Of a DNA stretch of 64,000 nucleotides, positions 1-8,089 are shown piece by piece. Below the pieces are notes generated by a model. It saw only the letters and a program-made list of their open reading frames with translations. It ran no database searches and was not told where the DNA came from. This DNA is from Candidatus Thorarchaeota archaeon. GTDB taxonomy: Archaea; Asgardarchaeota; Thorarchaeia; Thorarchaeales; Thorarchaeaceae. The stretch's first letter is position 1. Every line of letters begins with the position of its first letter. Location of the stretch: positions 1-64,000 of the forward strand of contig PRDH01000039.1 in assembly GCA_003345545.1 (NCBI GenBank). Direction: 5' to 3'. The translations under genes were made by a program, and so were the position numbers.

Positions 1-177
1 GAAGGATACTATGTAAGAAATCCTGTAAGAACGAATGTGCGCAGCCTGGGGGTCCAGGATGTTGTTCTAGTCACAGAGAATGCTGTTGCCTTAATCGCCA
101 AGGAGTATATTCAGACACGCGGAGAATCTGCAGGACTTCGATTGCTCATGCAACAACTGAAAGTAGAAAACCATTAG
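1..177 (+). CDS. C-terminal fragment of membrane-protein paralogue (cut by window edge)
   Basis: The frame is open from the first base to a TAG at 175-177 and gives 58 residues with no start inside the window. The segment with AVALIAKEYIQTRGE resembles the C-terminal part of the next gene (AAQLIRKTLQVYIESRGGE), so this is probably the tail of a third member of the same family. It reads in the same direction as the two genes after it and is probably in one operon with them. No function can be assigned. Confidence 0.6.
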   Translation, partial: EGYYVRNPVRTNVRSLGVQDVVLVTENAVALIAKEYIQTRGESAGLRLLMQQLKVENH

Positions 178-219
178 TGCATGGTTGGCTTCGTCTAGAC
201 CTGTCCAGAGAGGAACAAC

Positions 220-1221
220 ATGGATTCAGCACCGGTCACTACCAGGTCCACAGGCTTCTACCAAGTGCTGCTCTTCATAGTTCTACAGATTTCGGCTATC
301 ATGATTTATGATGTAGCTCAATACCAAATGGTGACACTGTACGAAACCCCTCTTGAATGGATTGGCTGGGCCTCTCTCTTCTTTCTGATACTAATACCAG
401 CAACGGGCCTCATCTCATGGAAGCTGAAAGGCCGGGTTCAATTAGGTACAATTCGCTGGGAATACCGAACTAGAGAGGTTGGATTGAGTGAATTTACCCA
501 AATGGTCAAAGACTACAACAAGAGCTATCGGTACATGATCGCGGCTCTCGATTACAGAATACTACCGCTGTTGCCAGTGTTGTACTTCGGCGCTCTCTTT
601 CTCCCGTTTCTGCTCATGAGAACGAGTCTGCTGGTAATACTGATGACTCCTGTTATCATTGCACTCTTGCTTGTGATGTTCGGTTCATTCTATGCCTACC
701 TGGTCTTCAAGTTAGTGTCGAATTCGGCTACTCATGAGTTCCCTACGCATAAGCCTCGGGTGCTCCAATCGTCTGTTAAGTTCCTGTCGCATGTGCCAGG
801 CGTCTACTGGTCTGGGGTGAGGGTCACCATTGGAGAATCAGGCGGATTCTATACCCTAAGAGATCCTTGCTCTGTGGCACGAATCGAGGGCATTGAGGGA
901 GCTGCAAGAATCGAATGTGTAGTCGACAACACTGGCAATATATCAAGCATGGCATCTCTTCTCGAGTCTGAGAAACCTGATTCTCCTCTGATTGTCGGAA
1001 AAGTAGATGCTCCTCTAACGACCATGAATGCTGCGCAATTGATCAGAAAGACGCTCCAAGTCTATATTGAATCAAGGGGAGGCGAGGACATACTCGACGA
1101 CGTGCTACAGGAAGTTGATGCGTTTCTTGAAGGAGTGACCTTGCCGGAGGCTCAGGGGATTTCAAACGATGGTCTTATTTCCTCTGGTGACAAAGGTCCC
1201 CCAGCGGAGGAGAGAACATGA
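220..1221 (+). CDS. Membrane protein of unknown function, about 4 TM helices
   Basis: This 333-residue protein has hydrophobic segments near residues 16-35 and 45-66 and a pair near 112-167, followed by a soluble C-terminal half rich in beta-type sequence. I do not recognise a family. The last 100 residues resemble the fragment before it, and the overall plan (two N-terminal TM helices, a charged stretch, a TM hairpin, a soluble C-terminal domain) is shared with the next gene. Its stop overlaps the next start as ATGA at 1218-1221, which indicates translational coupling. A small family of tandem paralogues is the best description. Confidence 0.75.
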   Translation: MDSAPVTTRSTGFYQVLLFIVLQISAIMIYDVAQYQMVTLYETPLEWIGWASLFFLILIPATGLISWKLKGRVQLGTIRWEYRTREVGLSEFTQMVKDYNKSYRYMIAALDYRILPLLPVLYFGALFLPFLLMRTSLLVILMTPVIIALLLVMFGSFYAYLVFKLVSNSATHEFPTHKPRVLQSSVKFLSHVPGVYWSGVRVTIGESGGFYTLRDPCSVARIEGIEGAARIECVVDNTGNISSMASLLESEKPDSPLIVGKVDAPLTTMNAAQLIRKTLQVYIESRGGEDILDDVLQEVDAFLEGVTLPEAQGISNDGLISSGDKGPPAEERT

Positions 1222-2192
1222 GCGAAGGAAAGATCATTGACTATAGTCGCCAGGGGAAAGTCAACAAGGCTTTTGCACTGGCAGTTGTGCTCTTTGCTAT
1301 CGGTGGCATCCTAATCTACAATTTCTACATTGGAGAATTAATGCTGCTCATTGTTGACATTGCGCTCCCAATCCTACTTCTCCTGACATCGCTAGGCCTT
1401 GGTTATGGCTCAAAGAAGGCTATTGACTACATCCCCGGCGACTGGGAAAAACGCAAGACTTGGGTGAGCTTCTCCGAATATGATGTAATGTCTGATGAGT
1501 ATGAAGATGCCTATGGCGATCTCTATGCTCATCCCAATGATACCATCTCTTGCTGCTGCATACTTCCCGTTACGGTGGCGGTTGGTGGGGTAATCTTCCT
1601 CTTTCAGAGTTTCGGATCAGAATTGATCAACCCGTTCGTGGATTCAGTGCTACTCGTCGCAATCTTGTACAGTATTGTATCTGTTGCTGGCTTTGTGGTC
1701 GGCTTTCGAATTCCCCAGATTGATGCAGAGGATTTCTTCAAGGCTCCAATAAAAGGGGATACCTACAAGTTCGCCAGCGAACTCGAGGGAGTTCCGGGAA
1801 TTCGTGCTGGAATGAGTGTAGAGATGGGAGTCCGGGCAGGAGTGCAGACTATCCTTGGTGCCGAAGTGAAGTCGCATGTTCAGGGACTTCCCGATACAGT
1901 ACAAGTGAAAGTCCAAGTTTCTCACTCCGGATTCGCTTATCCCTACCTTGTGGGGACAATCTACAAGGGATATCCCGTCGCAGCAACGACGGAGAATCAC
2001 CGGATTCGTACAAAGTATCCAGCTCTTCTCGAATACTCAATGGATGATGATGTCGTGGTGATTGTTGCTCGTTTTGATGTCCCTGAGAAGTCGAGTGATG
2101 TGCCGAACATCTCAACAAGCGATTTCAGAAAACTGGCAGCACTCTTGGCAGTCAAACTCAAAGAGAATTACGACGCCTCAAATGCTCAATGA
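1218..2192 (+). CDS. Membrane protein of unknown function, paralogue of the upstream gene
   Basis: This 324-residue protein has TM segments near residues 17-35, 40-60, 112-130 and 142-163. A soluble C-terminal domain of about 150 residues follows, ending with an amphipathic helix (FRKLAALLAVKLKENY) that matches the position of the AAQLIRKTL helix in the preceding gene. The ATG overlaps the upstream stop by four bases, and the upstream sequence GCGGAGGAGAG is a strong Shine-Dalgarno site. A CCC tripeptide lies near residue 111, at the start of the third TM helix. Function is unknown. Confidence 0.75.
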   Translation: MSEGKIIDYSRQGKVNKAFALAVVLFAIGGILIYNFYIGELMLLIVDIALPILLLLTSLGLGYGSKKAIDYIPGDWEKRKTWVSFSEYDVMSDEYEDAYGDLYAHPNDTISCCCILPVTVAVGGVIFLFQSFGSELINPFVDSVLLVAILYSIVSVAGFVVGFRIPQIDAEDFFKAPIKGDTYKFASELEGVPGIRAGMSVEMGVRAGVQTILGAEVKSHVQGLPDTVQVKVQVSHSGFAYPYLVGTIYKGYPVAATTENHRIRTKYPALLEYSMDDDVVVIVARFDVPEKSSDVPNISTSDFRKLAALLAVKLKENYDASNAQ

Positions 2193-2257
2193 TATGACAG
2201 ACATCTTTAATTGGCACCAGTTTTGGGAAAGAAACAGTTGAATGTGGGTGTATCAAG

Positions 2258-2548
2258 TTGACTGGCGCAAACTGGCTTAACAAATGGATCATGATGCTCC
2301 TAGCAGGCATAGTGATACAGGCGATAGTCTACCCATTGGTTTGGTTCTTCGAACATTTCTCGCATCCTTTTTTCAATGAGGTCTTTCTCATAGGAGTCGG
2401 TTCTGTTGCCATACAACTGATAGGATTCTTTGTCATCATGGGAAAGACTCGTGAAGAAAACGCAGCAATCTACTGTCAAGGTCGGCCGTTTCAGCACAAG
2501 CTTCGGGAAGAAGATGAGGATCTCGCGACCCGCAAGCCCACTTTCTGA
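2258..2548 (+). CDS. Small two-TM membrane protein, unknown
   Basis: This 96-residue frame has a TTG start at 2258. Two hydrophobic helices lie near residues 9-30 and 41-62, followed by a charged tail containing KLREEDEDLATRK. It follows the paralogous membrane genes in the same direction after 65 bases. A shadow frame on the other strand is less protein-like. The TM-TM-charged tail plan supports a real gene, but no family is recognised and the start is uncertain. Confidence 0.5.
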   Translation: MTGANWLNKWIMMLLAGIVIQAIVYPLVWFFEHFSHPFFNEVFLIGVGSVAIQLIGFFVIMGKTREENAAIYCQGRPFQHKLREEDEDLATRKPTF

Positions 2549-2624
2549 AATGAAGAGCTTGTTGCAACTCCGCTTCACGGAGCATTAAAGACATTCGAAA
2601 GAGAGTCTTGTTTTCAATCGCTTT

Positions 2625-3548
2625 CTATTTGCGGTACGCTAAGTAGGATGCAATAACGACGCCAATGCCAATAATGCCCATAATGATGAGCACAGCCGTC
2701 GAATCCAAGGCGAGAGCTGGCCAGAGGCTCACGGGCGTGTGACCCGGGATTATTCCTGGATACCACACGTTCAGTAAAGGCAACATCGGACCAATGAAAA
2801 CTGTGGACAGCACAAGAAGTGAAAATGTCAGGGTATGAACTGCTGTGACGTATGTGTAGTAAGGACGGATGTAGCTGTAGAACGAAAAGGCTGGGATTGA
2901 TAGAGCGGCCATCGCCATGATCTCGACAGGGTCAAAGAACAAAGGCATGGTGATTGGCCATAGAAAGTAGAAGAGAGTGGTTATCTTTGCACTCGATGTT
3001 TCGTGATGTGCGACCTTGTGTATCCCATCAACGCCCTGTGCGAGGAAGAATACGGGGAAGAGGAGCCACCACTGGAGGCCGACAAAGAACATTGGACCGG
3101 CATAGAAGAGAAGGTCTCCAACGCTCTCAACACGCTCCCAGAAGGGATTCCTTGAGAAGAACTCTGTAGCCTCGGTCATGAAGTATCCGAGCATCTGCAT
3201 GGCGACGAGGACTGGCAACAAGAAGAATGAGATGATGATCATGATAGTGGCAGCCTTGGGAAGTTTGGGGATTTTTCCCTCGTGATAGTTGTCTAGGGGA
3301 TAAATGCCATGGAGCATGATTGCCACAACCAAGAGTAGTAGCCCGCTCGGCACAAAGACCAATGGTTGAAATAGATACATCCAGATCCCAAAGATCTCAT
3401 AGACATTTCCAGCGTAGAAAGTGACTCCCAGCGTTGGCATGAAATACCATACGCCAAAGACAACGAGTAGCTCTGGAATGAGCATCTTCAATCTGTAGTC
3501 CTGAACGAACTTCATCACCAAACCAGGTTCTTTTTTCGTTTCGTTCAT
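2625..3548 (-). CDS. Polytopic membrane protein, unknown
   Basis: This 307-residue protein has about eight hydrophobic helices and very short loops. It begins with a charged cytoplasmic segment (MNETKKEP) and ends with YLAYRK after a final helix rich in Ile/Gly. There is no recognisable transporter motif. It stands alone: the + strand gene before it ends 76 bases away and converges on it, and the gene on its other side runs the same way but starts upstream of a separate start region. A pore or transporter role is possible but not shown. Confidence 0.7.
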   Translation of the reverse strand: MNETKKEPGLVMKFVQDYRLKMLIPELLVVFGVWYFMPTLGVTFYAGNVYEIFGIWMYLFQPLVFVPSGLLLLVVAIMLHGIYPLDNYHEGKIPKLPKAATIMIIISFFLLPVLVAMQMLGYFMTEATEFFSRNPFWERVESVGDLLFYAGPMFFVGLQWWLLFPVFFLAQGVDGIHKVAHHETSSAKITTLFYFLWPITMPLFFDPVEIMAMAALSIPAFSFYSYIRPYYTYVTAVHTLTFSLLVLSTVFIGPMLPLLNVWYPGIIPGHTPVSLWPALALDSTAVLIIMGIIGIGVVIASYLAYRK

Positions 3549-3618
3549 GCTATCACAGTCTAGGTCGAGTGTCGAGCCTAGACTCTTTCTCTTAAGCGTA
3601 TCTCCACCACATCGGCAA

Positions 3619-4653
3619 TTAACGAGTTAGTCTCTCAAGAATGTCTGTGAATTCTGACCTGAAGTAAGCGCTCTGCTCATGTATTTCCCGCGTCAAGGAA
3701 ACGCTTGCTCCTGACAGACCGCATTGCGTTGAGAGCATTGTGTTTCTCTCCACGAGGTCGATATCGATTCCGGTTTTGACCATCTTGTCTAGGGTTGTGG
3801 CAAGGTTGACTCTGAGCGTTTCTAGTACCGAGCGCGTATAGCCCTCATCGACATTTGGAAGCAGTCCCAAGGCGAGTCCGCCCCCTCTTTTCATAAAGCC
3901 ATTCATTCTCTCTGTCTGTTCCTCGTCTATGTCTGGGGGATATCTTAGCACGTCAATGTGTGCCAACTTTGGCAAGCTGTCCCACAAGAGAAACCAATCA
4001 TCCTTTCTCAGCTCACGCCAGTCACCACAATAATGGAAAGCAGGCACTACTCCCGAGGGGTAAATAGCATCAGTCTTCTCAATAATCTGATCAAGAAACA
4101 CACCACTTGCCCGATCCGTTTCTATCATGTCTCTGACGAATCCGAGGCTCGGATCATCTTGGCACAGAATAATCGTTTCGCAGTGCTCTTTGAGGTGCCT
4201 CAATTGACCGAGTGCGATTCTCGACATCAGGTGTACAAAAAAGTGAAACATGCTTCTGTTAAACAACTGTTTCCCATCTGAACCCCTGATACTGAAGCAC
4301 ATAGTCGCAGGTGCCGTCTGTTGTGTCTTGAAATATGGATACTGCGTCCCATCCATCATCGAGTATAGGCTTGGCATATATGCACCACTTGGCAGGAGAG
4401 GCTCATCCTCACTCGTGATATCCCTGTAGGTGTCGATGTCAATATCAAGAACGAATTCTCCCTCCTCTTCATACCCCTCTACAATAGCTCCGAACTGCCG
4501 AATCATGTCTTCCTCGCGAAACGCAGGCAGTTGAAAAGAGTAGGGAAGAGCTAGCTTCTTCATGTATTGCATTGGTGAATCATGGTCTACCTCACCTAGG
4601 CTGCCAACACCGAAGAAGTGACCTGCAAGTGCTTCAGGCAAGATGCCGGTCAC
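3619..4653 (-). CDS. MetE/UROD-superfamily protein (cobalamin-independent methionine synthase-like)
   Basis: The protein resembles the C-terminal catalytic barrel of cobalamin-independent methionine synthase and related archaeal methyltransferases. It has an N-terminal FFGVGSLG (GSLP-type) motif, KTQQTAPAT in the substrate loop, an H-x-C zinc-ligand motif in PAFHYCGDW, and a late Cys in STQCGLSG. Zinc-dependent methyl transfer from a corrinoid or folate donor is the family expectation; the real substrate is unknown. A longer frame starts at 4731. I chose GTG at 4653 because GAGGTG sits just upstream, the upstream gene ends at 4656, and the N-terminus then matches the family. It is probably cotranscribed with the upstream gene, two bases away. 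Confidence 0.75.
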   Translation of the reverse strand: MTGILPEALAGHFFGVGSLGEVDHDSPMQYMKKLALPYSFQLPAFREEDMIRQFGAIVEGYEEEGEFVLDIDIDTYRDITSEDEPLLPSGAYMPSLYSMMDGTQYPYFKTQQTAPATMCFSIRGSDGKQLFNRSMFHFFVHLMSRIALGQLRHLKEHCETIILCQDDPSLGFVRDMIETDRASGVFLDQIIEKTDAIYPSGVVPAFHYCGDWRELRKDDWFLLWDSLPKLAHIDVLRYPPDIDEEQTERMNGFMKRGGGLALGLLPNVDEGYTRSVLETLRVNLATTLDKMVKTGIDIDLVERNTMLSTQCGLSGASVSLTREIHEQSAYFRSEFTDILERLTR

Positions 4654-4655
4654 CG

Positions 4656-6380
4656 CTATGCACCTCTGGTTTCCCGGGCCTTTCGATGAATGACTTTGTT
4701 GCAGGATTGGGTAGCTGGGCAGCCCTCGCATTGATTAGGAACGTCTTCATTTGCTTGTTCTCCTCCCCCAAACAGCAGAACCTGCTCTGCTATCTCAGTC
4801 CCTGGGGATGCTACGGGCTCTTTCGCTGGTGCTTCCCTCTTGACCATACACTTCTGCTTTCGAAGGTACTCACTAAATAGACTCATGTCCCCAGTGACGA
4901 CCACCCCTGTCGGTCCGACTCTTCGGACGACATAGGTGTTGAATTCTGGCAACAGCATCAGCTTCTCGAGGTCTCTCGCACTGTGAGTCTCAAATAACTG
5001 TACTTCACTGATGCTCGTGAAAGTTGTCTGAGAAGTCCAGTCGATGATTGACCTCTTGACATTTTTCGGGAGTGGCTTGCTGCTCTCCTTCTCGAGGAAG
5101 CCTATTAGATCCTCCTCTCGAGCACCTACTTCAATTGCTTCGAAGATTGATTTGTCAGTGATTCTGAAGGTGCTCACCACATCAGTTCGGACCGGTTCTG
5201 TTAGAAGCATAAGACGATAGAGTTTCTGATACTCCATCTCGCTCGTGAATACTGTAATCTCAAAATTCGGTTGTACAAAGAAAGTCTCTCGATCTTTGGG
5301 CTCTGCGGGCACAGAGTAATTCTTGAGGACTCGGAGCCCTACATCAGTGAGTCTGACCCCTATGATCTTCTTGCCCTTGTATGCTGCTTCAACCAGACCG
5401 AGAAGCAATAGTGTTTCCAGGGCTATCTGTACTCTATCATTGTCCACTTGAATCCATTTCAGTGGCTGGTTCTCTATGAACAATTCGCTTCTAATCCAAT
5501 CACGCAGTTCTTCGATAGTGACCCAGTCCTCTCTTGTACTCTCTCTGAGTCGACATATCGCGAGATTCAGTGTGTATTCCGTTGGCTGATCGGGTGTCGC
5601 CCAGATGGCTCTTGTTCTACCTAGGATTGACTGGAGAAGTCGCCGCGCAACATGATGCTGCTCTCCATTGAATAAGAGGTCGATTCTCGAGGCCACCACC
5701 TTGTCTTCCTCAACAATCGAATAGGCACCGACCTTACGAGCCAGTTTCTGAACCAAGTCGAACCTCTCATCTGTCTGTTTAGTCATCCACTCTTTGACTC
5801 GGTCCATATCCCTCTTCGGAAACTCCCATGCAGAGGTCATGTGCACCTCGTTCTTGGCAATGTATGCGATAAGAAGGAGCATATCAACGATTAAGGCATC
5901 CCTCTCGTCCACGATGTTCTTGACCTTGATGGTCTTCTCAGGCTGTGGAATCGGCTTGTCCTCAAAATACTCTTTCAGGTGCGGGATGAAGAAGTCAAGA
6001 ACCTTGAACTCTGCCACTTCTCTACCATACTCTGTCAGTCTGCTCATCATGCGTCTGACAATCACAGCCTTCTTGCGAAGGTCTCTCTCAGTCTGGTTGA
6101 GTTGACCGTAGCTGTAAATCTTTCTGAAGGGCTTAAGTCTATCATAGCTCATTGCCCCCCCGCTAAGTGTCAGTATACCTAGGAGGTCCTTCTCCAGATC
6201 TGTGAATGTAGCAAAGACGCGCTCTCTCTGATTGCGATCTTTCATCCTTGCAGCGAGCATCTCAATCAGAGAAGAGCCTGTGTCCTTGCCGGTGACATCA
6301 ATTCCCCACAATTGACATGCTGAGAGCAAGTCTTCTCTGAAGACATGCTCCAACTCTTTCTCTAGCGATTCTCTTGGCAT
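4656..6380 (-). CDS. Large protein with XPB-type helicase-associated (Helicase_C_3-like) domain
   Basis: This 574-residue protein has no Walker motifs. The stretch from about residue 375 to 520 (PNFEITVFTSE, FRITDKSIFEAIEVGA, DLIGFLEKES-KPLPKNVK) follows the pattern of the helicase-associated domain that precedes or accompanies XPB/Ssl2-like helicases (Pfam Helicase_C_3 type). The N-terminal half looks like a series of winged-helix segments. The C-terminus has a Cys cluster, CEGCPATQSC. An XPB helicase lies 1.7 kb away on the same strand, so a role in DNA repair or transcription with XPB is a reasonable inference. It diverges from rfcS across a 181-base region that holds a perfect palindrome. 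Confidence 0.7.
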   Translation of the reverse strand: MPRESLEKELEHVFREDLLSACQLWGIDVTGKDTGSSLIEMLAARMKDRNQRERVFATFTDLEKDLLGILTLSGGAMSYDRLKPFRKIYSYGQLNQTERDLRKKAVIVRRMMSRLTEYGREVAEFKVLDFFIPHLKEYFEDKPIPQPEKTIKVKNIVDERDALIVDMLLLIAYIAKNEVHMTSAWEFPKRDMDRVKEWMTKQTDERFDLVQKLARKVGAYSIVEEDKVVASRIDLLFNGEQHHVARRLLQSILGRTRAIWATPDQPTEYTLNLAICRLRESTREDWVTIEELRDWIRSELFIENQPLKWIQVDNDRVQIALETLLLLGLVEAAYKGKKIIGVRLTDVGLRVLKNYSVPAEPKDRETFFVQPNFEITVFTSEMEYQKLYRLMLLTEPVRTDVVSTFRITDKSIFEAIEVGAREEDLIGFLEKESSKPLPKNVKRSIIDWTSQTTFTSISEVQLFETHSARDLEKLMLLPEFNTYVVRRVGPTGVVVTGDMSLFSEYLRKQKCMVKREAPAKEPVASPGTEIAEQVLLFGGGEQANEDVPNQCEGCPATQSCNKVIHRKARETRGA

Positions 6381-6481
6381 TCTAACAACCCGAACTAATA
6401 GTGTCCATTATGAGGCAAGCTCCGGGTTTCTTATCATTTAAGGAGCTTTTGGTTCTGATAGTCTTCCGTCTCACGAGGGTG

Positions 6482-6501
6482 GTTTCATACAAGTATGAAA
6501 C
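6482..6501. promoter_or_regulatory. Perfect 9+2+9 inverted repeat, operator candidate
   Basis: GTTTCATAC and GTATGAAAC form a perfect inverted repeat separated by AA. It lies between the divergent starts of the helicase-associated-domain gene (6380) and rfcS (6562), with AT-rich sequence beside it. The near-zero spacer makes an RNA hairpin less likely than a binding site for a dimeric regulator. Confidence 0.5.
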
Positions 6502-6561
6502 TCATCTTTTTGAAGAAACAAGCTTATCTTGTCCCGTTGAAACGCTCTACTGGGTGTCAAC

Positions 6562-7674
6562 TTGGAACCGCTCCTGTGGTGCATCAAATATCGACCTAAA
6601 ACGTGGGACGAGTTTGTGGGACAGACTTCGACCATCAATCACCTCAAGAACCTATCTAGATCCGGGACATTGCCCAACATGATATTCTATGGTCCGCCTG
6701 GAACAGGTAAGACTTCTGCGGCTGAAGTGTTTTCAAGGGCGATTCTGGGTTCCAGCTATGACGCTAATTTCAAGTCTCTGAACATTCGAGACGTCTGGGA
6801 CACCTCAATAACAGATGCAAAGAGGACAGTGCAGGACATCGCGAAACTCGATCGTGACAAACGTTCTGAACTCGACGAATACATGTCCATTGTCTACAGA
6901 GAGGCTCAATCTGCTTTGAAGCTGAAGGGGGACACAAGTCCGCCAAACCGCAGTCAGCTTCTCCAAGAGGCCATAAGACTCTTTGCTTCTACAATTACAG
7001 TCGCCGATGAGAAAGTCAAGATTCTCGTTCTAGACGAGGCTGATGCTTTGAGTAGTAGCATGCAACAAGCGCTTCGCCGCACGATGGAGCTCTACAGCGA
7101 CGCGTGTCGTTTCATTCTTCTGACTCCGACACTTTCAGGTTGGAGCCCGGCCGTAATCTCGCGATGCTCAGTTCTTCCTTTTTCAGTTCCTGATACTGAC
7201 ATCATTGCAGACTACATCCGCACCATAGCGAAGAAGGAGGGCGTCAACATTGACTTGGATGCGGCGTCAGCAATCGCTCGGGAATGTTCGGGCGACCTGC
7301 GACGTGCACTCAACATATTACAGATTGCTGCGGCAGCCAGTGACACCATAACCGAGGACACAGTATATGCACATTCTCAGACACATCTCAGTTCCAGCGT
7401 ACGCGAAGTAATCACCTTGACCATTGAAGGTTCCTTCGAGCCCGCGCGCAAGAAAATGAGAAATCTACTTGCTCTTGACGGCTACTCACCTCAGGAGGTG
7501 CTTCTTGAGATTCAACGCGATCTCGTGAGACGTCCCTTTGATCCGAAGATGCTCAGCAAGGTTCTGGCCAGGGTAGCTGAAATCGACTACCGCGTGACAC
7601 AAGGCAAGAACTCATTCATCCACCTGGAAGCCCTCCTTGCATCTCTGAGGGCATATGCGGCCGAAACTGTCTAG
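6562..7674 (+). CDS. Replication factor C small-subunit-like clamp loader ATPase, divergent
   Basis: The protein is 370 residues of the AAA+ clamp-loader family, which loads the PCNA sliding clamp onto primed DNA. It has the KYRPKTWDEFVGQ motif (9-21), Walker A GPPGTGKT (44-51), Walker B LVLDEAD (155-161) and the trans-acting SRC motif (200-202). QQALRRTMELYS after Walker B is typical. Two features depart from the usual archaeal subunit: the LNASDERG motif is replaced by SLNIRD followed by an insertion of about 50 residues, and the sensor-1 segment reads FILLTPTLSGW instead of the usual FILSCNYS. It may be a second, specialised subunit. TTG at 6562 follows an in-frame stop at 6538 and a GGGTG site. 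Its stop overlaps that of the convergent gene. Confidence 0.88.
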   Translation: MEPLLWCIKYRPKTWDEFVGQTSTINHLKNLSRSGTLPNMIFYGPPGTGKTSAAEVFSRAILGSSYDANFKSLNIRDVWDTSITDAKRTVQDIAKLDRDKRSELDEYMSIVYREAQSALKLKGDTSPPNRSQLLQEAIRLFASTITVADEKVKILVLDEADALSSSMQQALRRTMELYSDACRFILLTPTLSGWSPAVISRCSVLPFSVPDTDIIADYIRTIAKKEGVNIDLDAASAIARECSGDLRRALNILQIAAAASDTITEDTVYAHSQTHLSSSVREVITLTIEGSFEPARKKMRNLLALDGYSPQEVLLEIQRDLVRRPFDPKMLSKVLARVAEIDYRVTQGKNSFIHLEALLASLRAYAAETV

Positions 7675-8021
7675 TGGATCGGTTCGATGTCTTCGTTGAA
7701 CTGAACCTTGTCTAGCACCGCACACAACAGATTGAGAGGAAGCGACTGTTTATCGTATAAGAACTGTGCAAGAATGTTGTCATCTTTGAGAGTGACCATC
7801 CCATTCTTGACAGCTGCAGCGAGCATCTTCCTCACATCTGTGGGAGCTCCATACCTGCATTTGAATGACAGGAAGTCAACAGCCTCGACAACTGATATGG
7901 GGCTGCCTCTCATTCTGAAAAGGTATGCCAAGACCAAGAGCATGTCTCTCCCGTTCATGCATTTGGCAGGCGTGAACGCCCTTTTAGTAGTTATCGTGAA
8001 ACCTGGGACTGAGATGGTCAT
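7671..8021 (-). CDS. Small DUF2240-like protein
   Basis: This 116-residue protein has a predicted winged-helix-like middle part and a C-terminal segment (FLYDKQSLPLNLL) that recalls the ending of archaeal DUF2240 proteins. The family assignment is weak. It follows the XPB gene in the same direction after 68 bases, so cotranscription and a shared repair-linked role are possible. Its TAG and the TAG of rfcS share a single CTAG at 7671-7674. The start is ATG with GCAGGA just upstream. Confidence 0.6.
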   Translation of the reverse strand: MTISVPGFTITTKRAFTPAKCMNGRDMLLVLAYLFRMRGSPISVVEAVDFLSFKCRYGAPTDVRKMLAAAVKNGMVTLKDDNILAQFLYDKQSLPLNLLCAVLDKVQFNEDIEPIH

Positions 8022-8089
8022 TCATCCTGCTGGACTAATATTATCTGCTATCCATATGCTGAACTATCTCTTCTAGTCCAGTGCCTGAG

